From Pontiellaceae bacterium B12219 (GTDB taxonomy: Bacteria; Verrucomicrobiota; Kiritimatiellia; Kiritimatiellales; Pontiellaceae), in assembly GCA_029432795.1 (NCBI GenBank), contig JARNMJ010000009.1, forward strand, positions 1-64,000: a stretch of 64,000 bases of DNA. Direction: 5' to 3'. Under the pieces are notes generated by a model that saw only the letters and a list, made by a program, of their open reading frames with translations, searched no databases and was not told the origin of the DNA. Every line of letters starts with the position of its first letter. Within the stretch, counting starts at the first letter, position 1. The position numbers and the translations under genes are program-made. This document shows positions 41,510 through 50,091 of this stretch, piece by piece.

Positions 41510-42763
41510 ATGGCTTCCAAGCATTGGAATATTCGTACTGCCGATGAAAACCGTGTCCATGAATTAAGCCTGAAATGCGGGCTCCCGACACCGATCGCGC
41601 GCATTCTGGTTCAGCGCGGATTCCGGACTGCCGCCGAAGCGGAAGCATTTATGAACCCGCGTTTGGCTGATCTGTCCGATCCCTATCTGCTGCCGGATAT
41701 GGAAAAGGCGGTTTCCAGACTTTGGAAAGCCATCGATGCGCAGGAAACCATTACGGTCTTTGGCGATTACGATGTGGATGGCGTCACCTCGGCATCGTTG
41801 CTCACCCGGATATTCAGAGCACTTGGGGCGCAGGTGAAACCGTTCATTCCTGATCGTCTTGATGAAGGGTATGGCCTCTCTGCCGATGCACTGCAGCGCT
41901 GCCTCGGTGAGCATGGATCCTCTGTTGTTGTATCGGTCGACTGCGGGGTTAATTCGGTTGAAAGCGTACAGGCTGCGCAGGCGCAGGGCGTTGACGTGAT
42001 TGTTACCGACCATCACGAACCCGAAACTCAGACCGCTCCGGCATTTGCACTGATTAATCCAAAGCTTGGGACCGTTCCATCTCTTGAAATTCTGTCCGGC
42101 GTTGGAGTGGCCTTCAAACTGGCCCACGGCATGGTGAAGCTGGGGCGGGAGCTGAAGCAGCCGAGTGCGGCGGTTCTCGATCTTCGGGACTATCTGGATA
42201 TTGTTGCGCTCGGAACCGTGGCAGACATTGTTCCGCTCATGGATGAAAACCGTATTCTTGTGCGTTACGGACTTCAGCAATTGGATGAAACCAAATGGGT
42301 GGGACTGGAAGAGCTGAAGCGTATTGCATCGGTGAAAGGTGAAGCGAATACCTATCATTTGGGCTTTCAACTTGGTCCGCGCATTAATGCCGCGGGGCGA
42401 ATCGGAGAGCCGATGCAGGCGCTGGAATTGCTGACGACGGTAAGCCGGTCCGCTGCGCAGCGGATTGCCAATCTATTGAACGAAACGAATGCGGAGCGGC
42501 GGCGTATTGAGCGGGAGATGGCTGATGAAGCCTTTTCCGAAATTGATGCGTATTTTGATCCGAAGCAACACTTCGGGCTGGTGGTGGCCAAAGAGGGCTG
42601 GCATCCCGGGGTGGTTGGAATTGTGGCCTCACGCGTTTCCCGGCATTACAACCGACCCGCCATTATTATGGGCATTGAGGCCGACGGCAGTGCACGCGGT
42701 TCGTGCCGCAGCATCGAGGAATACAATATGCTCGATGGCCTGCAGGCCTGTGAAAAAAACTGA
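41510..42763 (+). CDS. recJ: Single-strand-specific exonuclease RecJ, N-terminal part (frame broken)
   Basis: 417 residues of a 5'-3' single-strand exonuclease for recombination and mismatch repair. The DHH-family motifs are present: VFGDYDVDGVTSASLL, SVDCGVN, VTDHHEP, GPRINAAGRIGEP and, in DHHA1, KEGWHPGVVGIVASRV. The frame stops at TGA 42761-42763, after GSCRSIEEYNMLDGLQACEKN. The next expected residues (L-x-K-F-G-G-H-x-M-A-A-G) continue in the -1 frame. The start lies three bases after the previous stop; a palindrome copy overlaps codons 2-7 (41515-41529), and another is at 41713. Confidence 0.9.
   Translation: MASKHWNIRTADENRVHELSLKCGLPTPIARILVQRGFRTAAEAEAFMNPRLADLSDPYLLPDMEKAVSRLWKAIDAQETITVFGDYDVDGVTSASLLTRIFRALGAQVKPFIPDRLDEGYGLSADALQRCLGEHGSSVVVSVDCGVNSVESVQAAQAQGVDVIVTDHHEPETQTAPAFALINPKLGTVPSLEILSGVGVAFKLAHGMVKLGRELKQPSAAVLDLRDYLDIVALGTVADIVPLMDENRILVRYGLQQLDETKWVGLEELKRIASVKGEANTYHLGFQLGPRINAAGRIGEPMQALELLTTVSRSAAQRIANLLNETNAERRRIEREMADEAFSEIDAYFDPKQHFGLVVAKEGWHPGVVGIVASRVSRHYNRPAIIMGIEADGSARGSCRSIEEYNMLDGLQACEKN
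42754..42760 (+). other. A AAA AAC slippery heptamer at the recJ frame break
   Basis: In the recJ reading frame the codons are TGT GAA AAA AAC TGA, so A AAA AAC has the exact phase of a canonical -1 slippery site, followed at once by the stop. A -1 slip gives CTG AAT AAA TTC GGC GGG, restoring the family sequence. A perfect palindrome GGCCTGCAGGCC lies at 42737-42748, just upstream. A single-base loss in an A8 run would give the same picture. Confidence 0.8.
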
Positions 42764-42783
42764 ATAAATTCGGCGGGCATAAA

Positions 42784-43227
42784 ATGGCGGCGGGGCTGGA
42801 AGTAAAGCCGGGTGAGCTCGATGCCTTTAAAACAGAATTTAACCAGGCTGTTGCTCAGGAACTTTCTAAAGTGGATCTTTCTCCGGTGCAGCACATCGAT
42901 TCGGTGGTCGAAGCGGATGTAGTGACTTTTGATTTTCTGAAGCAGCTCAAACAGCTCCAGCCGTTTGGGCAGAATCATCCGGAACCGGTCTGGGTCATGA
43001 AAAACCTTTCCGTTTCCGGATCGCCCCGAGTGGTTGGATCGACTCATTTGAAACTCGAACTGGTTTCCAAAGGTCGGAAGTTTGAGGCGATTGCCTTTAA
43101 CTATCCGCTCAGTCAACTGCCTGCCGGAAAGCTCGATGTGGCCTTTACGCTGAAGGAAAATAACTGGATGGGAAATAAGACGCTGCAGTTGGATGTTAAA
43201 GATATTCATGCGGCTGATCCGGGCTGA
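42784..43227 (+). CDS. recJ: RecJ C-terminal part, -1 frame
   Basis: This frame, open from before 42760, carries NKFGGHKMAAGLEV (the conserved end of DHHA1) and then the RecJ OB domain (LQPFGQNHPEPVWVMKNLSVSG ... LKLELVSKGRKFEAIAFNY ... DVAFTLKENNWMGNKTLQLDVKDI). Joined with the upstream part by a -1 shift, the product is about 573 residues, normal RecJ length. It has no credible start of its own: the ATG at 42784 is within a conserved motif and lacks a ribosome-binding site. Confidence 0.88.
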   Translation: MAAGLEVKPGELDAFKTEFNQAVAQELSKVDLSPVQHIDSVVEADVVTFDFLKQLKQLQPFGQNHPEPVWVMKNLSVSGSPRVVGSTHLKLELVSKGRKFEAIAFNYPLSQLPAGKLDVAFTLKENNWMGNKTLQLDVKDIHAADPG

Positions 43228-43343
43228 CCGGACGTGTGAATCTTAATTGAATATTGAGATTATGTCCTGATTACTTGCCTTGTCTTGCGGTCTTTGCCAG
43301 AATTTCAGGCATTCGCAACTGTGCAGTTTATGAAGGGGCTATT

Positions 43344-45062
43344 TTGGAAGCATTGAAACAGATTTTCGATTCCATCCTGCATACGGGTCAACTCAGCCCG
43401 TTCCTGGTGGTCGGTATTTTAATTCTGGCCGGATTTGCCGGCGGGTGGGTGGCTAAACTCCTGCGTTTACCGCACGTGACCGGGAATATTCTTGGCGGCG
43501 TCGTGGTGGGTCCTGCCTGTCTCGGCCTGATCGGAACGCATGAGCAACTGCACGCTCTTCAGCCGCTTTCCACTTTTGCGATGAGTCTGGTTGCCGTCAG
43601 TATCGGCGGGCATCTTTCCTACCGCCGGATTCATAATTCCATCCGCCGCATTATTTCCATTTCAATTTTCGAAGTCGGTTGTTCTGTTGTTTCGGTGGTG
43701 ATTGCCTCCCGGTTGTTCGGAATGAACTGGCCAACCACGCTGCTGCTGGGCGGAATTGCGGCGTCAACCGCCCCGGCCACCACCATTGCGCTCATTCGTG
43801 AAATGCGTGCAAAAGGGCCCTTTGTTAAAACGCTGATCTCGGCGGTCGCGCTGAATAATATTCTGGCGATTTTATTGTTCGTGATGATGCGTACCTTTGT
43901 GGCGGCCTATTTTGAGAGTGGCGAAACCACGGGTAAAATTGACGATGCTCTGATTCTTTCAACCTATCATTTTTTCGGTGCCCTTCTGCTGGGACTCGGT
44001 GCAGGTTGGATTTGCAGGATTCTGGTGAGCAAACCCAAGTTTCACGACTTTACCACCATTCTGCTGGCAATCATGCTGTTGGATGGTTTGGCAGCCTATC
44101 TGCAGCTCAGCCCGCTTCTCGTGAATCTGTTTTTCGGGGTTTATCTGGGCAACAGCTCGGAAGTTGCGGAGCGGCAGCTCACCACGCTCGTTCCGCTGGA
44201 ACCGGTTCTCTATGTCATCTTTTTCACGCTGGCCGGTGTTTCGCTGCATCTTGATGCGATGCTGGCGGTCGGGCTGGTGGCCATGGTTTATTTCGGTGCC
44301 CGCGTACTGGGAAAAACCATTGGATCCATTCTGGGCGGTATCATCGGAAGAACCACAAAACGGATGTGGCAGAATATGGCTTATGCGCTTTATCCGCAGT
44401 CGGGCATTGCGATTGGTCTGGTGATTCTGCTTAGCAACGATGCATTTATTCCGGAAGATATCAAACAGGCGGTCAGTGCCATTATTCTGGCCGGAGTAAC
44501 CATTGCTGAAATTCTAGGGCCGTTCTGTACCAAAGCCGCGCTGGTCCGTTCCGGCGAAGCGAATCGCGATCGCCAGCGGCTGGTCGAATTTCTGGCGGAA
44601 GAATTTATCATTGTTGATCTCAAGGCGATGGATAAGTGGGATGCTATTCGGCAGATGGTGGCCTTCTTGATGAAAACACATCGAGTGGAGCATATCAGCC
44701 AGGAAGAGCTTTATCAGTCGGTGGTGAGCCGGGAAAAGGATATGTCGACGGCCATGGGGCACGGAATTGCAATTCCTCACGGACACATTGAAAAAGGGGT
44801 TGCGATTCAGGGGGTCATGGCGATTATCCGGGAAGGTATTGATTTTGATGCACCGGATAACGAACCGGTAAAGCTGATCATGCTGATTGTTACGCCGAAG
44901 GATAAAAAAGATCTGCATCTGAAGGTGCTATCCAGTTTGTCGTCGATGATTTCCGATGCCGCGATTCGTGATCGGTTAATGGCCGCCATCAGTCCGGAAG
45001 ATGCCATGGAAGTGATCGAATCCAAAGAGGCGCGTGACTACAATTATTTTCTCGAACAGTAG
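43344..45062 (+). CDS. Cation/proton antiporter (CPA2-like) fused to a PTS EIIA domain
   Basis: A protein of about 572 residues. The membrane part (about 10-390) has a dozen hydrophobic segments of the monovalent cation:proton antiporter fold, with GNILGGVVVGPACLGL and the NN motif in SAVALNNILAIL. The C-terminal EIIA domain (about 425-565; fructose/mannitol class) carries the active-site pattern STAMGHGIAIPHGHIEKG with His phospho-acceptor. The fusion suggests control of ion flow by PTS phosphorylation (inference). I prefer the TTG at 43344 with GAAGGGG upstream; another TTG at 43254 gives an unlikely Cys-rich extension. Confidence 0.85.
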   Translation: MEALKQIFDSILHTGQLSPFLVVGILILAGFAGGWVAKLLRLPHVTGNILGGVVVGPACLGLIGTHEQLHALQPLSTFAMSLVAVSIGGHLSYRRIHNSIRRIISISIFEVGCSVVSVVIASRLFGMNWPTTLLLGGIAASTAPATTIALIREMRAKGPFVKTLISAVALNNILAILLFVMMRTFVAAYFESGETTGKIDDALILSTYHFFGALLLGLGAGWICRILVSKPKFHDFTTILLAIMLLDGLAAYLQLSPLLVNLFFGVYLGNSSEVAERQLTTLVPLEPVLYVIFFTLAGVSLHLDAMLAVGLVAMVYFGARVLGKTIGSILGGIIGRTTKRMWQNMAYALYPQSGIAIGLVILLSNDAFIPEDIKQAVSAIILAGVTIAEILGPFCTKAALVRSGEANRDRQRLVEFLAEEFIIVDLKAMDKWDAIRQMVAFLMKTHRVEHISQEELYQSVVSREKDMSTAMGHGIAIPHGHIEKGVAIQGVMAIIREGIDFDAPDNEPVKLIMLIVTPKDKKDLHLKVLSSLSSMISDAAIRDRLMAAISPEDAMEVIESKEARDYNYFLEQ

Positions 45063-45120
45063 GCTGAGTATCAGTCTTCCCAGAGCCGCGTTCGAAATTT
45101 ACAGGGTCCGGAAAAGGAGA

Positions 45121-45157
45121 ACGGCGCAAGGAAAAGAGGAGGAAAACCTTGCGCCGT
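45121..45157 (+). terminator. Long hairpin after the antiporter gene
   Basis: The 11-bp perfect stem ACGGCGCAAGG/CCTTGCGCCGT has a 15-base purine-rich loop containing GAGGAGG, and only TTTAG follows. It may be a weak terminator or a structured RNA element. Confidence 0.55.
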
Positions 45158-45159
45158 TT

Positions 45160-45184
45160 AGTAAGCATCCCGCGGGATCTTACT
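45160..45184. repeat. Near-perfect 25-base palindrome
   Basis: AGTAAG-c-ATCCCGCGGGAT-CTTACT, complete dyad symmetry except for a single extra C. It directly follows the hairpin at 45121-45157, in the space between two convergent genes. It may be an operator or part of a paired RNA structure. Confidence 0.6.
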
Positions 45185-45235
45185 TACCCACCTGACGGCT
45201 GTCGTGACGAAGAATGGACATTATCCGTAATTTTT

Positions 45236-45250
45236 TTCCAGGATCTGGAA
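45236..45250. repeat. Dispersed palindrome copy at a gene end
   Basis: TTCCAGGATCTGGAA, ending exactly one base before the stop codon of the minus-strand 125-residue gene. Confidence 0.85.
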
Positions 45251-45628
45251 TTATTTTTCCGGGAAGACGTGATTCCAGACGGAGGTTCCGTTCAACAGAA
45301 AGTCAATGCGATCGGAAGTTGTGCTCCACTGTAAATCGGGGTGGTGCAATTCCGGCGGAGAGTTGGTGTAGGCCGGGAGGTGGTAGAGAGGTAACCACGC
45401 GGGTTTTCCGGTTTCATGGCAATCAATTTTATAAGAAGGCTGATTATCCAAATAGTAAAACGTCCGAAGCCGTGCTGTTTTTGATCCGTCTGGAGCAGTT
45501 GTCCGCACTGTCTCGTCGCTGGGAGGCGTCAGGATTTTGAACGCAATATAGGCAATGAAAAGCGCGAAACAGAATTGTCCCAGTCGTTTAGCATCAAACA
45601 GGGACGTTTTTCTATAGGTCCTTTTCAT
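45251..45628 (-). CDS. Small anchored protein of unknown function
   Basis: A 125-residue protein with a positive N-terminus, one membrane segment (about 17-33, GQFCFALFIAYIAFKIL) and a polar external part of about 90 residues rich in aromatic residues, with one Cys. It lies 15 bases downstream of rseP on the same strand and may be co-transcribed. I do not recognise the family. Confidence 0.6.
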   Translation of the reverse strand: MKRTYRKTSLFDAKRLGQFCFALFIAYIAFKILTPPSDETVRTTAPDGSKTARLRTFYYLDNQPSYKIDCHETGKPAWLPLYHLPAYTNSPPELHHPDLQWSTTSDRIDFLLNGTSVWNHVFPEK

Positions 45629-45643
45629 ATTTTCTGCGTTGGA

Positions 45644-47062
45644 TTATTCCGCAGTACCCTGTTCGTCTGGAGCTGTTTGCGAAGCTTCTTCGGTTTGTTC
45701 AACAGGGGCTTTTTTGAAGAAGCGGCTGATGTTGAAGATGCGGTCGGTGTCGCGCCAGGAAAGGAAGACCATCGCCGTCAGCAGCAGGATGGCAAAAACA
45801 TTCACCAGTGAGGCCACCACTTTCGGGTGTACTTTGCGTTTCGTAATCATTTCCCAGAGGGCGAAACAGATGTGTCCGCCGTCCAGTACCGGAAGCGGAA
45901 GCAGATTGAGCACAGCCAGATTGATATTGATAAAACGAATCAGACCGATGGCGGTAATCAGGCTCATCTGCAACGAAATAAAGATCATCTGGAAAATGGC
46001 AACGGGGCCGCCTAAACCACTTGCCGCCTGTTTGGATTCGCTGGGGGTAACGAGGGCCTTCAACAGACGAAAGATGGAGGATGCATCGGAATAAATCTGT
46101 TCAAAGGGATTTCCTTGCAGGGTCCAGGGCAGGGAGAGTGCGCCGCCAAACTGAATGCCGATCATGACCATATCATTTTCTTCGCTGTATTCAGGTGTAA
46201 CCGGAAGAATCAGCTGTTCACCGCTACGTTCAATCAACAACGAAATTTCGGTGTCAGGATTTTCCTGGACCACCTCGATGAAGTGGTCGGAACTCTGAAT
46301 CATTTCCTGATTAATACTGATCAGCACATCATCGGGTTCAAGCCCGGCCTTTTCAGCCGGACTGCCGGCCACCACCTGCAGCACCTGGCATGGGGATGCC
46401 TGATAAACTCCATCGATCAGCACTTCTGATTGATCCGGATGATTCACAGCAACCTGTACATTGCGTTCGCCATCGGCGGCATTGAACAGAGTCAGATTTA
46501 CCTGTTGTTCGGAACCGCCGCCCAGCAGGCATTCAACACGGGTGTCGTACCAGCTGCTGACGGCATTCCCGTTCACAGCACGAATTTCGTCGCCGCTTTT
46601 AATGCCGGCATCCGCAGCGGCGCTGTCGGTTTCAACATCGGCAATAAACACGCCGGTCTCTTCCACATGCTCCGACTTCGAACCGGAAACAACGATCAGT
46701 GCGAGCAGCAGCGCGAAAATAATATTGCAGAGCGGACCGGCAACTGCGACCGCTATTTTTTTTGCAGGGGTGACGTCGGGCAGTGTATTGCGATCGGCTT
46801 CATTGTTGTCGCCCTGAATCTTTTCCATGCCGGCGGGATCGAGCTGGGGCAGGGATACATAGCCCCCGATGGGAAAAGCTCCGATTTTATAAACGATGCC
46901 GTCGACCTCTTTTTTCCAAAGGGCCGGACCCATGCCGATGGAGAAGGCTTCGATGACGAGGCCGCAGCGTTTTGCGACATAGAAGTGTCCCCACTCATGA
47001 ACAAAAATGGTGATGCCGAACAGGAAAATCATCATGATGATGATGAAGAGAATTTCTAACAT
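45644..47062 (-). CDS. rseP: Site-2 intramembrane metalloprotease RseP family
   Basis: A 472-residue membrane protease. The zinc motif HEWGHF lies at about residues 22-27 in the first membrane helix, with the partner motif near the C-terminus (NLLPLPVLDGGHI). Two PDZ-like domains lie between (about 125-210 and 215-300, with IADVETDSAAADAGIKSGDEI and VVAGSPAEKAGLEPDDVLISIN). RseP cuts anti-sigma factors and signal peptide remnants within the membrane. The gene order uppS-cdsA-rseP is widely conserved. Start by the first helix and AAGGAG upstream. Confidence 0.93.
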   Translation of the reverse strand: MLEILFIIIMMIFLFGITIFVHEWGHFYVAKRCGLVIEAFSIGMGPALWKKEVDGIVYKIGAFPIGGYVSLPQLDPAGMEKIQGDNNEADRNTLPDVTPAKKIAVAVAGPLCNIIFALLLALIVVSGSKSEHVEETGVFIADVETDSAAADAGIKSGDEIRAVNGNAVSSWYDTRVECLLGGGSEQQVNLTLFNAADGERNVQVAVNHPDQSEVLIDGVYQASPCQVLQVVAGSPAEKAGLEPDDVLISINQEMIQSSDHFIEVVQENPDTEISLLIERSGEQLILPVTPEYSEENDMVMIGIQFGGALSLPWTLQGNPFEQIYSDASSIFRLLKALVTPSESKQAASGLGGPVAIFQMIFISLQMSLITAIGLIRFININLAVLNLLPLPVLDGGHICFALWEMITKRKVHPKVVASLVNVFAILLLTAMVFLSWRDTDRIFNISRFFKKAPVEQTEEASQTAPDEQGTAE

Positions 47063-47080
47063 AAGGAGATCCTTGGGAAG

Positions 47081-47950
47081 TTATTTGAGGAAGAGTTCAA
47101 TATAGATAAAAAGCATGGGGGCGGCGAACAGAATACTGTCCACCATGTCGAGAATTCCACCCAGGCCATAAATTTTGTTGGAATCTTTCACGTCGACGGC
47201 GCGTTTAAACATGGATTCCACCAAATCCCCGACGGTTCCAATGACTGGAAAAAGAAAACCGAGGATAATAGCGTGGGCGAGGGAAAAAGGAACGGCGCTG
47301 TTGATGTGGCCTTTTGAAATAATCCACCAGGCAATATTTACAACTACGCAGAAAACCACGCCCCCGGCCAGTCCTTCCCAGCTCTTTTTAGGAGAGATTG
47401 CGGGGGCGAGTTTATTTTTTCCAAACCGGGTACCGAAGAAGTAGCCGCCGGAATCAGCCATTTTCATGCAGAGAATCACATAAAAGGCCGCCCAGCCGGG
47501 CTTGGATAGATCGCCGAGTAGAAAGAGGCGTACAACAAAACTCCAGAGCAGCGGAACGTAGACGAGCCCGAGAATGGTGCCCATGCAGCTTTCCAATCCT
47601 TTACGTAAATCGGGATAGGCCAGAATACGGAAAAAGTTGGCAAGGATTACGATGAGCAGTACGCACCAAAGCGCGTTATTCGATACGCCGAAGCCATTGT
47701 ATGCCGGATGATGCTGCTCCAGTGCATTAAACCACGTGGCTGCAACAAAGACCAAGCCGCTGCTGATGCCCCATTTCATCGAAGCGTTGATGCCGCCCGC
47801 CTTCAGCAATCCGTAAAACTCCCACGAGCCCACACCGGCAAAGATCAGCATGCCGATCAGGCCGATCGGCCATTTACAGGGGACAAGGCTGAATGCGGGA
47901 ATGAGAACCGCCGCGATACAGAGTGCAATTATGATCCGTTTTTTATCCAT
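47081..47950 (-). CDS. cdsA: Phosphatidate cytidylyltransferase CdsA
   Basis: A 289-residue membrane enzyme that makes CDP-diacylglycerol from phosphatidate and CTP. Several hydrophobic helices are followed by the catalytic region: DSGGYFFGTRFGKNKLAPAISPKKSWEGLAGG and the C-terminal signature GTVGDLVESMFKRAVDVKDSNKIYGLGGILDMVDS. It lies between rseP and uppS on one strand with short gaps. A palindrome copy at 47236-47250 is in the codons for the start of this C-terminal signature. Confidence 0.95.
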   Translation of the reverse strand: MDKKRIIIALCIAAVLIPAFSLVPCKWPIGLIGMLIFAGVGSWEFYGLLKAGGINASMKWGISSGLVFVAATWFNALEQHHPAYNGFGVSNNALWCVLLIVILANFFRILAYPDLRKGLESCMGTILGLVYVPLLWSFVVRLFLLGDLSKPGWAAFYVILCMKMADSGGYFFGTRFGKNKLAPAISPKKSWEGLAGGVVFCVVVNIAWWIISKGHINSAVPFSLAHAIILGFLFPVIGTVGDLVESMFKRAVDVKDSNKIYGLGGILDMVDSILFAAPMLFIYIELFLK

Positions 47951-47959
47951 AGTCTTCCG

Positions 47960-48691
47960 CTATTTATTATCGACACCACCATACCTACGATCGCGTCCGT
48001 TGAAAGCTTCCAATGCATGGAAAAATTCTTCTTCACGGAAGTCGGGCCAGTAGACGTCGGTAATATAAAACTCGGCATAGGATAGCTGCCAGAGCAGAAA
48101 GTTGCTCAGCCGCAATTCCCCACTGGTACGGATCATCAATTCCGGATCAGGTACATCGGGCAGGTAAAGGTGTTCGGTCAGCGTCTGCTCATTAATCTGC
48201 GAAGGCTTCATCGTGCCGGCTTTGACTTTTTCAGCCATTTTGCGTGTGGCATCAGCAATCTCTGTCCGGGAGCCGTAACTCAGGGCGATAATCAGCGTGT
48301 GGCCGGTATAGTGTGCGGTGGCGTCCATCGTTTTCTGCAGTCGCATACGAACGGGAAGAGGCAGGCGTTCGAACTGACCCATCACCCGCAGGCGGATGCC
48401 GTTATCGTGCAGTTCCTGCTCATATTCATTCAGGGAATGAATGAGCAGTTTCATCAGGCCGTCGATTTCGGCCGGCGGGCGTTTCCAGTTTTCGGTGCTG
48501 AACGCGTAGACGGTTATGAACTCAACGCCGGCCTGGGCGGCCGCCCGCAAAACCGCCCGTACCGACTGCGCACCTTCCTTATGCCCTTCGATGCGCGAAA
48601 GCCCCCGCTTCTGCGCCCAACGTCCGTTGCCATCCATGATAAGGGCAACGTGACGCGGGATTTTTTCCAGACCTTGGAAGTTTTTGCTCAT
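47960..48691 (-). CDS. uppS: Undecaprenyl diphosphate synthase (cis-prenyltransferase)
   Basis: A 243-residue enzyme that makes the C55 lipid carrier for peptidoglycan and surface glycans. The N-terminal catalytic motif is VALIMDGNGRWAQKRG with the essential Asp; FSTENWKRP and the C-terminal PDPELMIRTSGELRLSNFLLWQLSYAEFYI follow. The product supplies the sugar transferases and FtsW encoded elsewhere in this window. A palindrome copy (48665-48679) encodes the N-terminal Phe-Gln-Gly-Leu-Glu just before the conserved part, and another (48009-48023) lies near the C-terminus. Confidence 0.95.
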   Translation of the reverse strand: MSKNFQGLEKIPRHVALIMDGNGRWAQKRGLSRIEGHKEGAQSVRAVLRAAAQAGVEFITVYAFSTENWKRPPAEIDGLMKLLIHSLNEYEQELHDNGIRLRVMGQFERLPLPVRMRLQKTMDATAHYTGHTLIIALSYGSRTEIADATRKMAEKVKAGTMKPSQINEQTLTEHLYLPDVPDPELMIRTSGELRLSNFLLWQLSYAEFYITDVYWPDFREEEFFHALEAFNGRDRRYGGVDNK

Positions 48692-48700
48692 TTGGTAGAG

Positions 48701-48811
48701 GGATGAAAGATGAAGGATGAAAGATGAAAATGGAAATCAATCGGCGTTGGCCTCTTTCTGGGAAGCATCGCAGACCAAATTTCATAATTCATAATTCATC
48801 TCTCATTATTT
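48701..48811. repeat. Paired GATGAA / TTCATC word arrays
   Basis: The left arm (48701-48730) repeats GATGAA-type words four times; the right arm (48781-48811) repeats TTCATAA and TTCATC in the opposite sense. About 50 bases of unrelated sequence lie between. The element separates purA from uppS. Confidence 0.7.
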
Positions 48812-48813
48812 GT

Positions 48814-50091
48814 TTAGCGGTCGAGCATCAGGGTACTGGACCGTTTCGGGCCAACCGAGAGAATGCTTACTTTAACGCCGGTGATTTCTTCGATGTATTC
48901 GATGTATTTCTGCGCCTGTTCCGGAAGTTCTTCCCAACTGGTGCATTCGGTGGTCGGCGTGTTCCAGCCTTTGAAATCTTCATAGATCGGTTTGCAGCGT
49001 GCGAGTCTGCTGATGGAAGCCGGAACGTTGTCGATTCGCTCTCCGTCACATTCATAGCCGACACAGACTTTGATAGTTTCAACGTCGTCGAGCACGTCGA
49101 GTTTCATCAGCGCCCATTCGTTGATTCCACCGACCATCGCGGAATATTTTGCGATCACGGCATCGAACCAGCCGCAACGACGCGGACGTCCTGTGGTGGC
49201 ACCGAATTCGTGGCCGACTTTGGCAATATGCGCACCCATATCGTCGAACAATTCGGTCGGGAAGGGGCCTTCGCCAACACGGGTGGTGTAGGCCTTAACG
49301 ATTCCAACCACGCGATCGATGGCATTCGGAGGAATGCCGGAACCGGACGGAGCTCCGCCCGCGCCGGTGTTGGATGAGGTGACAAAGGGGTAGGTGCCGA
49401 AGTCGACGTCGAGCATAACGCCCTGAGCGCCTTCGAACAGAATCTCGTCGTCATTCTTGACGGCTTCATGCATCAGCGGGATGGTGTCGCAGATGAACGG
49501 TTTGAGATAGTCAGCTGCTTCTTTAATTTCAGAAACGACTGTTTCAACATCCAGGGCTTCGCCGCCGATGGATTCGATGATGGCATTTTTGGAAATGGTC
49601 AGAGCACGAACCCGATCGATAAAATCGGCTTCGAGAATATCGCCCATGCGCAGGCCGATACGGTCGGCTTTGTCGATATAGCAGGGGCCGATGCCGCGTT
49701 TGGTGGTTCCAATCTTTTTGCCTTCACCAAGGTTGCCTTCTTTGGCACCGTCGAGGGCTTTGTGATAATGCAGAACGATGTGGGCGCGGTCGGAAATGAA
49801 GAGACGGTCCTTGAGGGTGATGCCGCGCTCGACCAGCTCGGTGAGCTCGTTCATCAGGCCGATCAGGTCAACCACCAGACCGTTACCGATGACGCATTTG
49901 CACGATTCGCGCAGAATGCCGGACGGGGTGAGGTGGAGAACGTATTTCTGGTCGCCGATTTCGACGGTGTGGCCTGCATTATTGCCGCCCTGATACCGTA
50001 CAACCCAGTCCGCATTGGCGGTGAGTACATCGATGATTTTACCTTTGCCTTCGTCGCCCCACTGCGACCCGATAAGTACTGTTTTCGACAT
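48814..50091 (-). CDS. purA: Adenylosuccinate synthase
   Basis: A 425-residue GTP-dependent enzyme for the first committed step to AMP (IMP plus aspartate). Motifs are GSQWGDEGKGKIIDVL at the N-terminus, with the catalytic Asp and Lys, NAGHTVEIGDQKYVLHLTPSG, GTTKRGIGPCYIDK, EGAQGVMLDVDFGTYPFVTSSNT and the C-terminal SVGPKRSSTLML. CAGGAG lies about nine bases before the ATG. No other purine genes are near. A structured leader precedes it. Confidence 0.96.
   Translation of the reverse strand: MSKTVLIGSQWGDEGKGKIIDVLTANADWVVRYQGGNNAGHTVEIGDQKYVLHLTPSGILRESCKCVIGNGLVVDLIGLMNELTELVERGITLKDRLFISDRAHIVLHYHKALDGAKEGNLGEGKKIGTTKRGIGPCYIDKADRIGLRMGDILEADFIDRVRALTISKNAIIESIGGEALDVETVVSEIKEAADYLKPFICDTIPLMHEAVKNDDEILFEGAQGVMLDVDFGTYPFVTSSNTGAGGAPSGSGIPPNAIDRVVGIVKAYTTRVGEGPFPTELFDDMGAHIAKVGHEFGATTGRPRRCGWFDAVIAKYSAMVGGINEWALMKLDVLDDVETIKVCVGYECDGERIDNVPASISRLARCKPIYEDFKGWNTPTTECTSWEELPEQAQKYIEYIEEITGVKVSILSVGPKRSSTLMLDR

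Noticed and set aside
41564-42370. A 268-residue minus-strand frame opposite recJ
   Set aside because: Lies over conserved DHH exonuclease motifs and has no recognisable domain.
42784-43227. An independent gene for the RecJ C-terminal part
   Set aside because: Its first ATG is inside the conserved GGHKMAAG motif and lacks a ribosome-binding site; the frame opens upstream at the slippery site.
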